This document shows positions 26,831-37,500 of a stretch of DNA of 64,000 nt, piece after piece. The DNA is from CALZFJ01 sp964459845. GTDB lineage: Bacteria > Bacteroidota > Bacteroidia > Bacteroidales > Muribaculaceae. Below the pieces are notes generated by a model. It saw only the letters and a list, made by a program, of their open reading frames with translations, was not told the origin of the DNA and ran no database searches. Position 1 is the stretch's first letter; each line of letters begins with the position of its first letter. The stretch covers positions 77,341 to 141,340 of the forward strand of contig CAYWOC010000004.1 of assembly GCA_964459845.1 (NCBI GenBank). The letters run 5' to 3'. A program made the position numbers and the translations under genes.

Positions 26831-27622
26831 TTAGAAATAAGGAATATATTTCAGGAAAGGTCTGATGTATAGTTCTTCCATTTTGGCACATCTTTCCTGT
26901 GCGCTTTGAACGAAACAACGAAGATATTCGGTGCACCAATCTTTCATTGTACCATTCCATGTTTGGTCTAAATCTGAGACATGGAATTGAATTTGCATAG
27001 CTGCCGCCCAATTTATGTATAAAGTTGAAGGAGAGGCTTTGAACAGTTCTCCATGCGTGGCTTTTCTGCATTGGAGCACTCCATTTTCTTGGTCTTCAAT
27101 CCAGTCCACTTCTATATAATGCAATTGGAATATGTCATAATCATCGTTGTCGATCATTCTTGCGCACATTTGCGCCACTTTGTATGCCGATATGATGTTT
27201 GGAGCTTGAGCCGATTTTGAGACATTGCGCGTCTTTACATCTATGAAATCATAGTGACCGTTATCAGTGAAGATAATATCAGCGGTATCGTTTTGCTTTT
27301 CTTCAAATATGTTGTCAGGATTCCAACTCTTGGTGGCTTTTTCGCCTCTGCTTAATAGAAATAACACCGTAGGGGATGAAAAAAGAGCAAATCGCTCTTG
27401 CACGGTGATTACCTTTGGATGTTTAAGGAAAATATCATTCAAATATTCGTATTGCTTGAAAATCTTACCCGGATATAGCTTTTTTAAGTCGGAAAAGACT
27501 TTTTTCTCAAAAGGCTCTCCAGCCGCATGTCCTGATAGAGTGCCAGCCGAAGCTTTGTTAGGGCGTTCAACAGTTTCTCCAATTAACTGCTGTGTAAGAT
27601 TGGCATAGTCGATTTTTTTCAT
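26831..27622 (-). CDS. HincII/HindII-type restriction endonuclease (predicted GTYRAC)
   Basis: A 263-residue type II restriction endonuclease that I recognise as a close HincII relative: shared segments include A-G-T-L-S-G-H-A-A-G-E-P-F-E-K, F-K-Q-Y-E-Y-L-N-D and I-N-W-A-A-A-M-Q-I-Q-F-H-V. The catalytic residues of HincII (D114, D127, K129) correspond to D115, D128 and K130 in N-D-T-A-D and I-D-V-K-T-R. HincII cuts GTY^RAC with blunt ends; the same specificity is inferred. The start overlaps the methyltransferase stop by 4 bases (ATGA), so expression is coupled behind the methylase. No controller gene is seen. Frame is intact. Confidence 0.92.
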   Translation of the reverse strand: MKKIDYANLTQQLIGETVERPNKASAGTLSGHAAGEPFEKKVFSDLKKLYPGKIFKQYEYLNDIFLKHPKVITVQERFALFSSPTVLFLLSRGEKATKSWNPDNIFEEKQNDTADIIFTDNGHYDFIDVKTRNVSKSAQAPNIISAYKVAQMCARMIDNDDYDIFQLHYIEVDWIEDQENGVLQCRKATHGELFKASPSTLYINWAAAMQIQFHVSDLDQTWNGTMKDWCTEYLRCFVQSAQERCAKMEELYIRPFLKYIPYF

Positions 27623-29166
27623 GAGAATAAAGAATTGAATTCAGTTGTAAGATTATCTAAAATTGATGCATCATGATTTTTGAGATAGGATTTCACGCCA
27701 TGTGTAATATTATCGTGTATTGCAATCTCTCTTGGATTGTTCCAATCAATCATTCTGTAAGGTATGCTTGCAATAGGTGCTTCGGAAAATTCCACAATCT
27801 CACCTTTTATGATACCATTGTGCTTTAGCCAATTGAACACATATTTGCTGTTTAGAAAAAACAATATGTATTCAATAGATTCGTTGCAAGTGTCTTTCTT
27901 TACAATTCCAGTAACATCTTGAAGTGGATAATATCCTGACGGAGCTAAACAGAATCTAAAATAATCCTTGTTGGAAATACGCTCTTTGCATGGAATAAAT
28001 ATCTTGTCGGTTTCTTTGTCGAAAAGTTTTTTGTTTCTTGGAAACACAAAAGCCCAATAGGGTATATCTCGATGATATAAGTAACGTTTATTCAATTTAC
28101 TTATATTAGGCTGTAACTGAGCATAGAAGTTTGGGTAATATGTTTCCAGTTCCTTCTCGGAGATATTTTCGGGAAGAAATATATATTTAGAAGTGCCTTT
28201 GTGGCTGAACGCTTCAAGGTCTTTTGCTTTCAGGACATTGATAGTACACTTCATTTCTTGCATTGATAGGCTCTCATTTCCACTTATCTTAAATGCCGCA
28301 TCAAGTCCTGATACCATACCATTGCCAATGTCGCATACTTCGCCTATTCGATGTGTTGATTGTTCACCAAACAGATTGCCCGATTTGTATGAGCAGTGCG
28401 TTTCAAAGCGGCGCATATCTTCTTGTGCTTTTTTCGTTGCAAGAATCCATCTTCCTTGTTCTGTGAATTGTGGAATTGAAATGCTGACGAAACATTTATG
28501 GCTGATTAAATCATCGAATGAAGGGACTCCTTTACCAGAATACTTATATAAGTCGATATTTGGCTTTTCAGCAGATAGACTTTTGATGTATCTGAAAATT
28601 ACAAAAGATGCTGTCACGCCTTGGAACAATGGAGATTCTTTAAAATGGTATATTTCAGAGAAATATCCATGTTTAATCATATATTCACGCAATGTCTTGG
28701 AGTGTGTCGTATTCATCCAGTATTCAGTGCAGATGAAAATCAATTCACCGCCTTCCACAAGCTGCTCAATACTTTTTAATATGAAGATAAAAAGGTAGTC
28801 GCAAAGATTATTGAAGTATTTTTGCCATAAGTCGTTGCTTTCAAGCTCATTCTTTAATTCCTGTTCGATATTTTTCCATCTTATATAAGGCGGATTCCCT
28901 ATGACGACATCAAATTTTTCAGTTATCGGAGAGGAAATGAAACTGTCATATTTTACGAAATTGAAAGGGTTTGATAGAGTCCGATCTATCTCGTATGCGC
29001 TGATGTTATTGAATCCTGCTTGTTGGAGTGCGTGCAAAAATATGCCCTCACCGCATGAAGGCTCTAATACCTTTGCATTTTTGGGATGGGCCACAAGTTG
29101 TGTCATAAATTGGGCTATCGGCTTGACAGTGAAATATTGTCCATATTTATTCTTTGTAGTACTCAT
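27619..29166 (-). CDS. HincII-type N6-adenine DNA methyltransferase
   Basis: A 515-residue gamma-class amino-methyltransferase. The SAM-binding motif V-L-E-P-S-C-G-E-G-I-F lies at about 35-45 and the catalytic N-P-P-Y at about 91-94 (V-I-G-N-P-P-Y-I). The C-terminal half holds the target-recognition region. It would methylate adenine in GTYRAC and so protect the host from the coupled endonuclease. It comes first in the operon, overlaps the endonuclease gene by 4 bases, and has a consensus promoter at 29247-29254. AT-rich composition suggests acquisition by transfer. Confidence 0.92.
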   Translation of the reverse strand: MSTTKNKYGQYFTVKPIAQFMTQLVAHPKNAKVLEPSCGEGIFLHALQQAGFNNISAYEIDRTLSNPFNFVKYDSFISSPITEKFDVVIGNPPYIRWKNIEQELKNELESNDLWQKYFNNLCDYLFIFILKSIEQLVEGGELIFICTEYWMNTTHSKTLREYMIKHGYFSEIYHFKESPLFQGVTASFVIFRYIKSLSAEKPNIDLYKYSGKGVPSFDDLISHKCFVSISIPQFTEQGRWILATKKAQEDMRRFETHCSYKSGNLFGEQSTHRIGEVCDIGNGMVSGLDAAFKISGNESLSMQEMKCTINVLKAKDLEAFSHKGTSKYIFLPENISEKELETYYPNFYAQLQPNISKLNKRYLYHRDIPYWAFVFPRNKKLFDKETDKIFIPCKERISNKDYFRFCLAPSGYYPLQDVTGIVKKDTCNESIEYILFFLNSKYVFNWLKHNGIIKGEIVEFSEAPIASIPYRMIDWNNPREIAIHDNITHGVKSYLKNHDASILDNLTTEFNSLFS

Positions 29167-29246
29167 TTCTTATTTTGCGCAGAATGAAATGTAATTCACC
29201 AGAAATGCCTGTATCTTATTTAATGGCTATCTGGAATTGCAATATG

Positions 29247-29254
29247 CAAAATTA
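29247..29254 (-). promoter_or_regulatory. Promoter of the HincII-type operon
   Basis: Minus strand TAATTTTG followed by C, with an ATTG box about 20 bases upstream, about 80 bases before the methyltransferase ATG. Confidence 0.55.
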
Positions 29255-29379
29255 ATAAAAAACGGCAGAAAGTGCAATTGGTGCGAAAATTGACGGCACA
29301 GCAATCTGCTTTGAGCTTTTTTGTGGTCTAAAAAATAAGAATGGCCTGTGGACAATCGTTGAGAAGAGTTGGAGGAAGG

Positions 29380-29724
29380 TTAAATCAGAGCCTTGGCGTG
29401 GAATGGGATGTAGATTATCAGCAGTGCTGAAATTACCATCATTATGCAGGCATCGATTTTATCTACCATATTTTTCTCTTCAGGGCTGAGCCATCGCCAT
29501 GAGGCTATCACAGCAAAGCAGAGCATTGCGATGGATTCAAGTACAAGTGCCAGTATGGCTGGCATTGTCGGGTCACTTGCATAGATGAGGCATGCTCCGA
29601 AGATTCCGCTTATTATGTAATCTGCCACACGGAATGCTTTACGCCACATTGTGCTTTTTTTGTTGCCCGCTTGCAACTGCTTGATAGCGTCGCTTACCAC
29701 CTTATCCATTTTCAAGATATTCAT
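29380..29724 (-). CDS. Small membrane protein of unknown function
   Basis: A 114-residue protein: a charged N-terminal 30 residues (V-V-S-D-A-I-K-Q-L-Q-A-G-N-K-K), then about three membrane segments (about 33-50, 54-73, 90-108) separated by W-R-W-L-S-P-E-E-K. I do not recognise a named family. It is a single minus-strand gene between the restriction-modification pair and the purF-like gene. Confidence 0.7.
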   Translation of the reverse strand: MNILKMDKVVSDAIKQLQAGNKKSTMWRKAFRVADYIISGIFGACLIYASDPTMPAILALVLESIAMLCFAVIASWRWLSPEEKNMVDKIDACIMMVISALLIIYIPFHAKALI

Positions 29725-29883
29725 TTCTTCTCTTTGTTTTTAGTTCCCACACGAAAGATTCTGTGGGGAAAGGGAATTTTTTTTACGAAAGTAGTCATTT
29801 TCCTTTTTTTCGCAAAGCATTTCCGTAAATAATCTGCGCAAAAATTAGAGTTAGTGCTGTTATGACAGGTTTGTGGCGGGATA

Positions 29884-29925
29884 AAAAATGGCATGATGCA
29901 CAGAGGGTGTTGTGCGCATCATGCC
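29884..29925 (-). terminator. Rho-independent terminator of the purF-like gene
   Basis: On the minus strand GGCATGATGC...GCACA folds with TGTGC...ATCATGCC into a long stem, followed by ATTTTTTA. It lies about 55 bases after the stop codon at 29979. Confidence 0.8.
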
Positions 29926-29978
29926 TATATCGTTTTAGTGTCGGTGCTTTTCCATTTCTTCGAAGCGAGGAGATTGCC

Positions 29979-31385
29979 TTAGAAGTGGCTTGACCCGTCG
30001 AAGCAGTGTGTGCAAACTTTGCACTTCGGCAATCCTATGGCCTTTATCAGAGTCTCGATTGTATTGAACTTGAGCGATGTCAAGCCGAATCGGCGGCGTA
30101 TTTCCTCCACCATGCGCTTGTATTCAGGCGAATCGGTGGTGGCATATTTTTCGAGGTTCTTGTTCTCGTCGCCTTCAAACTCCTTGATGATGCGGCGAGT
30201 GATAAGCTCCATGTCGCTCTTTGATGCTGTGAAGCCTATGAACGGACAGCCATAGACCAGTGGCGGACATGCTATGCGCATGTGCACTTCTTTTGCACCG
30301 CAGTCATACAGCACCTTCACATTGTCGCGAAGCTGGGTGCCGCGCACTATTGAGTCGTCGCAGAATAGCATACGGCGGCCTTCAAGCATAGCGCGGTTTG
30401 GTATCAGCTTCATCTTTGCCACGAGCGAGCGCATCGACTGGTCGCTGGGGGTGAAGCTGCGTGGCCATGTCGGTGTGTATTTTGATATGCCGCGGTGATA
30501 AGGCACACCCATTCCCGCAGCATAGCCGAGAGCCATGCCCACGCCCGAGTCGGGTATTCCGCAGCAGCAATCCACCTTGGAATCGTCTTTCTGTCCCATG
30601 TCATATCCGCACTTGAAGCGCACTTCCTCCACATTGCGGTTCTCATAGAATGATGTAGGGAATCCGTAATATACCCACAGGAAAGAGCATATCTGCATGT
30701 CGTCATTCGGCTTGCGCAGTTGCTCTATGCCATCGGCGGTGATGCTCAGAATCTCGCCGGGACCGACGTAGCGTTCTATCTCATAATCAAGATTCGGGAA
30801 GCTCGTGGATTCGCTCGACAGGGCATAGGCATCATCCTTCTTGCCCACCACGATAGGAGTGCGGCCGAGGCGGTCGCGAGCGGCAATAATTCCGTTCTCG
30901 GTGAGCAGAAGCATTGAGCATGAGCCTTTCACCTTGTCATAGACATGCTCTATGCCTTCGACAAATGTTCTGCCTTGAGTGATGAGCAGAGCCACAAGTT
31001 CGGTCTGGTTTGTGCGGCCTTGGCTCATTTCGGCAAAATGATTGTTGCCGTCGAGCAATTCCTTTTCAAGCTCCTCGATATTGGCAATCTTTGCCACAGT
31101 GACTATGGCAAACTTTCCGAGGTGGGAATTGAAAATGATGGGTTGCGGGTCGGTGTCGCTAATCACTCCGATACCTGAGTTGCCCGAAAACTTACCGAGT
31201 TCGTTTTCAAACTTTGTTCTGAAATATGTGCTTTGAAGATTGTGGATGGAGCGGATAAAACCTTTTTCGGCATCGTATGTCACCATACCTCCACTGCGAG
31301 TGCCGAGGTGCGAGTTGTAGTCGATGCCATAAAATAAGTCGGCTTTACAGCATTTTTTCCCTACAGTTCCAAAAAAACCTCCCAT
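29979..31385 (-). CDS. PurF-like amidophosphoribosyltransferase lacking the glutaminase Cys
   Basis: A 468-residue protein with the two-domain layout of glutamine PRPP amidotransferase (first step of purine synthesis). The phosphoribosyltransferase part is intact: P-D-S-G-V-G-M-A-L-G-Y-A-A at about 272 and the PRPP motif F-C-D-D-S-I-V-R-G-T at about 343-352. The N-terminal glutaminase domain keeps its fold-like features but starts M-G-G-F-F-G-T instead of M-C-G, so the N-terminal nucleophile Cys is absent. It may therefore use ammonia, depend on another subunit, or be a regulatory paralogue. The C-terminus has a C-K-V-C-T-H-C cluster. Bacteroidota often carry such a second PurF-like protein beside a normal one. 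Confidence 0.85.
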   Translation of the reverse strand: MGGFFGTVGKKCCKADLFYGIDYNSHLGTRSGGMVTYDAEKGFIRSIHNLQSTYFRTKFENELGKFSGNSGIGVISDTDPQPIIFNSHLGKFAIVTVAKIANIEELEKELLDGNNHFAEMSQGRTNQTELVALLITQGRTFVEGIEHVYDKVKGSCSMLLLTENGIIAARDRLGRTPIVVGKKDDAYALSSESTSFPNLDYEIERYVGPGEILSITADGIEQLRKPNDDMQICSFLWVYYGFPTSFYENRNVEEVRFKCGYDMGQKDDSKVDCCCGIPDSGVGMALGYAAGMGVPYHRGISKYTPTWPRSFTPSDQSMRSLVAKMKLIPNRAMLEGRRMLFCDDSIVRGTQLRDNVKVLYDCGAKEVHMRIACPPLVYGCPFIGFTASKSDMELITRRIIKEFEGDENKNLEKYATTDSPEYKRMVEEIRRRFGLTSLKFNTIETLIKAIGLPKCKVCTHCFDGSSHF

Positions 31386-31428
31386 AGATTAGAGTAGATT
31401 TGTGTTGTTAGTTGTTTTTATATGGGTG

Positions 31429-31436
31429 CAAAATTA
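31429..31436 (-). promoter_or_regulatory. -7 element for the purF-like gene
   Basis: Minus strand TAATTTTG followed by C, 44 bases before the ATG at 31385. Confidence 0.5.
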
Positions 31437-31481
31437 CAGAAAACTTCGCTTTTTTTCACTTTTTGGCTATAAAAATATCGC

Positions 31482-31519
31482 AAAAAAATGGGGGTCGAGG
31501 AAAACTCCTCAGACCCCCA
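31482..31519 (-). terminator. Rho-independent terminator of the GLUG surface protein gene
   Basis: On the minus strand TGGGGGTC-T-GAGG pairs with CCTC-GACCCCCA around a short loop and is followed by seven Ts. It lies about 75 bases after the stop codon at 31592. A second small GC hairpin (AGCCGC/GCGGCT) is at about 31551-31572. Confidence 0.85.
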
Positions 31520-31591
31520 AATCATATAAGTCGTATTCTCCGCGAAAGGCAGCCGCCATTGCCGTGCGGCTGTCATTTCACGGATATGTCA

Positions 31592-34500
31592 TTAACGAAC
31601 TTCCTTGACAACTTCGGTAGTGCCGTCGTTGTAGGTCTTAACAACTACATATACAGCCTTTTCGCTGCCTTGTGGTTTAGCCACCTTAGCACCAGCCGTG
31701 TTGTAGAACACCTCATCAACGACAACCTTGCCATTGTCACCGATAGAACCAACACCCGATATGACATCAACCTTGCAGTTGAATACAGTGGTGTTAGAGC
31801 TTTCGCCGGCAGTTGCAGTCACAACCAATTCGCCAGTGAACGGTTTCCAGAATTGGATTTCATTGCCATTGACAACAACATTGGCATTGTCGGTGGTGAT
31901 AGTCACGCCTTCAGGAACACCAACGAAGAAGTTCTTGGTAATCAATTCATAGCTGTCGCCCTCGCCAGGAAGGAATGCGATTGACTCAAGTTTAGCGGCA
32001 TCATTGTCGCTTATGCCCTTGAGTACTGGCAAGCAATACTTGTCGCTGTGCATCCAAGCGTCGCCGAGGTTAAGCTCTAAGATATCGGCCCAAGAAATTT
32101 CAGTGCCGGCATCGTTCACACCATCCACCTTACATTCCTTGATGTAATAAACGTTCTTCACAGAGTTGTTGTCGTTCCACATCTTGCCGTTGGCAGTCAT
32201 GTTCACACCGATAATCATGCCGCAAGTATCGGCAGGAGCTTCAACAGTACCCGAGAAGTAAGCGTTCTCGATAGTAGTACCCACAACATTGCCACCAGTG
32301 ACAGTAGCCTTCACAGGATAGCCGATAAGACCACCCACGCGAGCGATACCCTTCACATCACCTGTGCTATATACGTCGGTATAGTGACCGCCACCCTGAC
32401 CAGCGATACCACCCACGCCATAAGCATCGGTAGCCTTAGTGCCAGTAGATGACACGTCGCCAAGGTTGTAGCACTTAGAGATAGTAGTGCCGCCATAAGC
32501 ATTGTAACCGATTACACCACCGGCACGGTTGGTAGTGGTGGTGATGTCACCGGCATTCCAGCTATTCGACAAAGTTGTGTAGTTACCAGTCAAAGCAGCA
32601 ACAATACCGCCAAGACCGAATCCGCCTTCCACGTTTGCCACGTTGTAGCAACTGTCGATAGCAGAATAGTTGGCAGCGTAAGCCACGATACCTGCACCTT
32701 GGTTGCCGGAAGCGATGATGTCGCCAGTGTTGTAGCAACCGATGAACTTGACAGGATTAGTAGCTGAGAACGTACCCTTATAGTAGCAGAACAATCCGGC
32801 AGCATATGTAGGTTTCTGAGAGATAACCACACCGCTGTTCCAGCAGTTGCGATAAGTAGAGCCTGCGGTGTACATACCTGCTATACCGGCAGTGTAGGTG
32901 CTTGAAGCAGTTCCAGTAGCGGTAGAAGAAATGTCTCCAGTGTTGTAGCAACCTTCCATATAGAACTTAGAGTTGCCAGTAGAACTTACTTCAACGATAA
33001 GTCCGGCATTGTTTGCAGCCGAAGTGATGCTTGAAGTATTGTAGCAATCCTTGATGTAGTAAGGCTTGGAGTCCTTGTTGGCGGTAGCCATACCGATGAA
33101 GCCAGAAACTGTGCTTACGGTGCTTGCATTTTCAGCAACTACCTCGCCGGTGTTGTAGCAACCAACGATAGTGTCGGTGTAGCAATATCCGATGAAGCCA
33201 GACAAGTAGCTCTTCACAAGCTTGGTGGTAGTACCCTTGCCAGTGTATGTCACCTTGGCAGTGTTACCACAATTATAGTACTTAGCACCTTCCTTGCTAT
33301 ATCCAGTGAAGCCAGAAGTGTAGGATGCCCCAGCAGTCACTGCTCCATTGTTCACGCAGTTCACAACTACAGCGTCGCCATTTACGATACCAGCGAAACC
33401 GCCAACATAGCTCTTAGTTCCGCCAGTGACAGTGGCATTGTTCTCCACATTCTCGAATAGACCGCTAAGGCTACCAACTACGGCAGCACCCTTAGTGTAG
33501 GCAGTCTTCAAAGAACCAGCCACCTTCAAGTCATGAACATAAGCATTTTCACCAGTAGCTTTGAATACGATAGCCTGCTCGTCGCCATCTGCGATGCGGT
33601 TGGCGGTCACAGTCTTTTCATTTCCGTTGAAATTACCGTTGAACACAGTCACGCCATCATAAGAGAATGGAATGATAGAAGTCTCGTCGTCGAATGTGAT
33701 GTCGTCGGCAAGTTGTACATAGCTGCCAGTCATAGGCTCGTTGCAGCTTGCCATATATTCAGCCATAGCGTTCCATTCGGCAGGTGTATTAATCAAGTAT
33801 GGACTTTCGGCAGTGCCCTTACCAGTGAGAGGCACTACTGGGCGGCTCTCTACAACGAAAGGCTTAACGATGCCACCAACTGTTGCAAACAGTGTGTCCA
33901 CAGTCAAAGCCTTCACTGCCGATGGAGCAACGAGCTTGCTGCCTTCAATCTTGAATGCCTTGCCATCGGCCAATGTCCACTTGCAGCCATTAGCAGAGCC
34001 AAGCTCAACATCGTTGTGAAGATCTGTCATAGTCTCGCCGGCAGCGACATTAGCGATAATGCCACGCGCAGTCTCAACAAGTGCTTCACCTGCGAATTGC
34101 TTCAATACAGGATATTTGCCAGCTTCGAACGACCAAAGGTCGGCTGAGTAGTTTTCAAGAGCCTTTCCGCTTGTGAGGGCACTTGTCTCCACAGCCTTAG
34201 TGCCTTGAAGATCGCCATTGCCGTTGGCGCGGTAGATGGTGATTTGTCCGTCGTAGTAGTTGTCGGCACATTCGCCAGTAGTACCAGCTTGACCGCCGAT
34301 AGAGCCAACTTCAATCTTGTCGGCAGCAAGTACAGTACCATAGTTGATACAGTTCACCACCTCATTCTTGAATTGATATGTTGCAGCCGAAGCCTCACTG
34401 ATAGTGGCGGAAATACCACCTACGCGAGCTTGAGCTGAGATAGTACCTGAATTGACGCAGTTTTCGATGCGGCCACCAGTCAAACCACCAGTGATACCAC

Positions 34501-37500
34501 CTGCGCTGCGCAGTTTGTCAATTTTAGAGCCAGAGATGAATGTAGAGCGAACTTCTACCGAAATATTACCAGCGTTTTCGCAGTTTTCGATAAGTCCGTT
34601 GTTGGCTCCTGCAATACCGCCGGCATTCATGTAACCAGAAGAGATGTTGCCGGCATTGTAGCAGTTGCGAACCACGGCGTTCTTCAAGTTCTGACCGACG
34701 ATACCGCCAATCCAGCAGCTATAACCAGCCACATCGGCATAGTTCTTACAGTTCTCCACAAGACCGTAATTGTAACCTACAACGGCAGCCGAAGTTGCCC
34801 ACATGTCGGTGAGGTCGCAGTCGGCAGCAATAGTCAAGTTCTTGACAGAACCTTCAGGAGCAAGACGGCCGACGAAGCCTTTATATCCGATACAGCTACC
34901 AGTGGTAGGTGTTCCAAGTTTGCCCTCTGAAGGCTCAGTAGTCCAAGTCATAGAATTAGGGATGACCATATTGTGGATAGCGTGGCCATCACCATCGATA
35001 TGACCAGCAAATTGCACATGAGCATCGCTTGATCCAGTAATGATACTTGCACAAATTCCCAAGAATGATTTATCCTTTTCAAGGTCGATATCATTGGTCA
35101 ATTTGAAGTAAGTATCTGGGAAGAGTTGCATGATTACTGTTGTAGCCTTAGAAAGAGTGATAAGGTCGTCCTTTGTCTTCAGCAAGTAAGGGTTCTCAGC
35201 AGAACCGTCGCCATCGAAAGGAATAGGAGACACCTTGATGGTGAGCATACGTCCACCCACACCTTCATTTGAGAAATAAAGAGTATCAGTACCGAAATTC
35301 TCGCCCAACTTAAGCGTGCCATTCACGATCGACGAGAAGCGGCCTTCAGCGGCGGTGTTGCCATCGACGATGTATTGCACCTTAGTGGCACCAAGCAGAT
35401 TCACCTTAGCATCGCGAGCCACTTTATCGAGTGAGCTTGATTCGTGCATCACGATAGTGCTGGCACTGAATTTAGCAGCCTCAGTGTTTTCTAATCCTTT
35501 AAGACGAGGATAGAAACCTTCGGTGAACACCCATACGTTAGGGTCGAAGCCCTTAACGCCGCTGCCAGAAGTCAATTCAGCGGTAGTTGCACCATACTCA
35601 GCCGACTTGAAGTTCACCATCTGCTTATCGTAGTAGATGTTTTCGATAGTAGGCTTAGCGCCGTCCATTATAGTGCCGAGAGTTTCACGACGCTCGGTGG
35701 CAGTGTTGTATTGGTAGGTCTCGGCTTGAAGCGAACCAGCAGCATAGCTGTTCTTGACCGTACTTTCAAACGCATTGCCAGCGTTGTCTTTCCAATTGCG
35801 GACATAACCGGTGATACCTCCAGCATAGCGCGATGATGCGCTGATGATTTCGGTGTTGCTGTAGCTGTCGATGACTGTTCCATACAGGTTGCCGACCACG
35901 CCACCTACGGCAGCCTGATTGTTATAGCCATAAATGGTACCAGTGGCGAAGCACTTGCTGATAGTGCCGTGATAGCATACACCAGCCACACCACCAAGAC
36001 TAAGGTTCGACTGATAACGTCCATCTAGAGTTCCCGAGAAGTAGCAGTTTTCAGCGTTACCATTATACAATGAAGCAACTACACCACCCGAAGGATAAGT
36101 GTCGGTGACACCACCGGCGCGGATGCTCACGTTGTAGGCGTAGCTATTTGATATAAGTTCGTTCACTTGACCAGCCACGCCAGCAGCATAGCCCATAGCT
36201 CCAGTAATATTTGATGTCGAAACCACACAGTTCACTACTTTTCTTGCGATAGCAGCGATACCGGCAGCACCAGTGTTGCCAGTATTGGAAACTATAGAGT
36301 TGGTGACTTGGCAATTGTAGATGTCGCCAAGAGTCCATGCGGCAACTACGCCGGCGTAGTAATTGGCAGCTTCGATAACAGCCTTGTCGAACTTGATGTT
36401 CTTGATGACACTCACGGTGTCGCACTTGCCGAACAGTCCGGCGTATCCATTGGAGCCAGTATTCACGGTAAGACCAGTGATAGTGTGTCCGTTTCCATCA
36501 AATGTCCCGGCAAAATGATGCGTCCAGTCAGCTCCAATAGGAGTGAATCGGTAGTTTGACATATCGATGTCATTTTCCATGCGGAAGTACTTGCCAAGAT
36601 ATACGCGGGCATACTTGGTGTTGGCTCCGTAGTTGTATTCATCATTGCTGTTTACCTTGTCGGAAAGAAGGACCATATCGTCGAGAGACTTGATTTTATA
36701 AGGATTAGCCTCAGTACCCTCGCCTTCAAACTCAGTTACCGACAGAGAAGGATAAGTGATGTCGAAAGTAGTCTCCACCTTACCCTCAGTCATTGCACCG
36801 AGATAATACTTAGAGGCAAGCATAGTCCAGTTGCCCCAAGAGATTGTGCGCTTGTCGGTAGCCTTATTACAATTAATAGTGCCGCTATATGAGGTCAAGC
36901 CAGAATAGTCTTCCTTGAAAGTGGCAGCCACAGTCTGCCAGTCGCCGTTTGTAGCATCTTTTCGAGCTATTTGAGAAGCGATAGATGCGCTCTCGTCGCG
37001 GTTAAGGTCGATAGTGACTGTGAGTCCATAGTTTGCAAAGTTCTTTACGGTAAGCACATTCTTGGCAGGCTGTTCTGCATATACGCCGAACGACACAGTC
37101 AAGAACTTCTGAGAGCTTGAGCTCCACACCTTGAATGTCATCTTGGCATTGGCTTTCACCAGTTCAGTGCTGTAGTTGGCAGCATAGAACTTGTCTTTGT
37201 TTGTTCCGCTCACCACGAATACTGCCCACCAAGAAGACAAGCTGATAGAGCCGTCTTCGCCTACAGTTCCCACAATCTGCTCGCTACGTAGAGGCTTTCC
37301 ATCTTTGGAAACGACAGCGAGGTCATAGTCGCCGTCGGAAGTAGTAGAGCCGAGCACTTGGTTAGGAATGGAAATGGTTTTGGTGGCAGCATCAAATTTC
37401 GCTTTCACCTTAGCTCCCGATTCCCAAAAGTTGTTGATGACGATAGAATCGGCAGCACCAGCAACGGTCTGGATGGTAACAGCGTTACCGCCGTCGTTGC

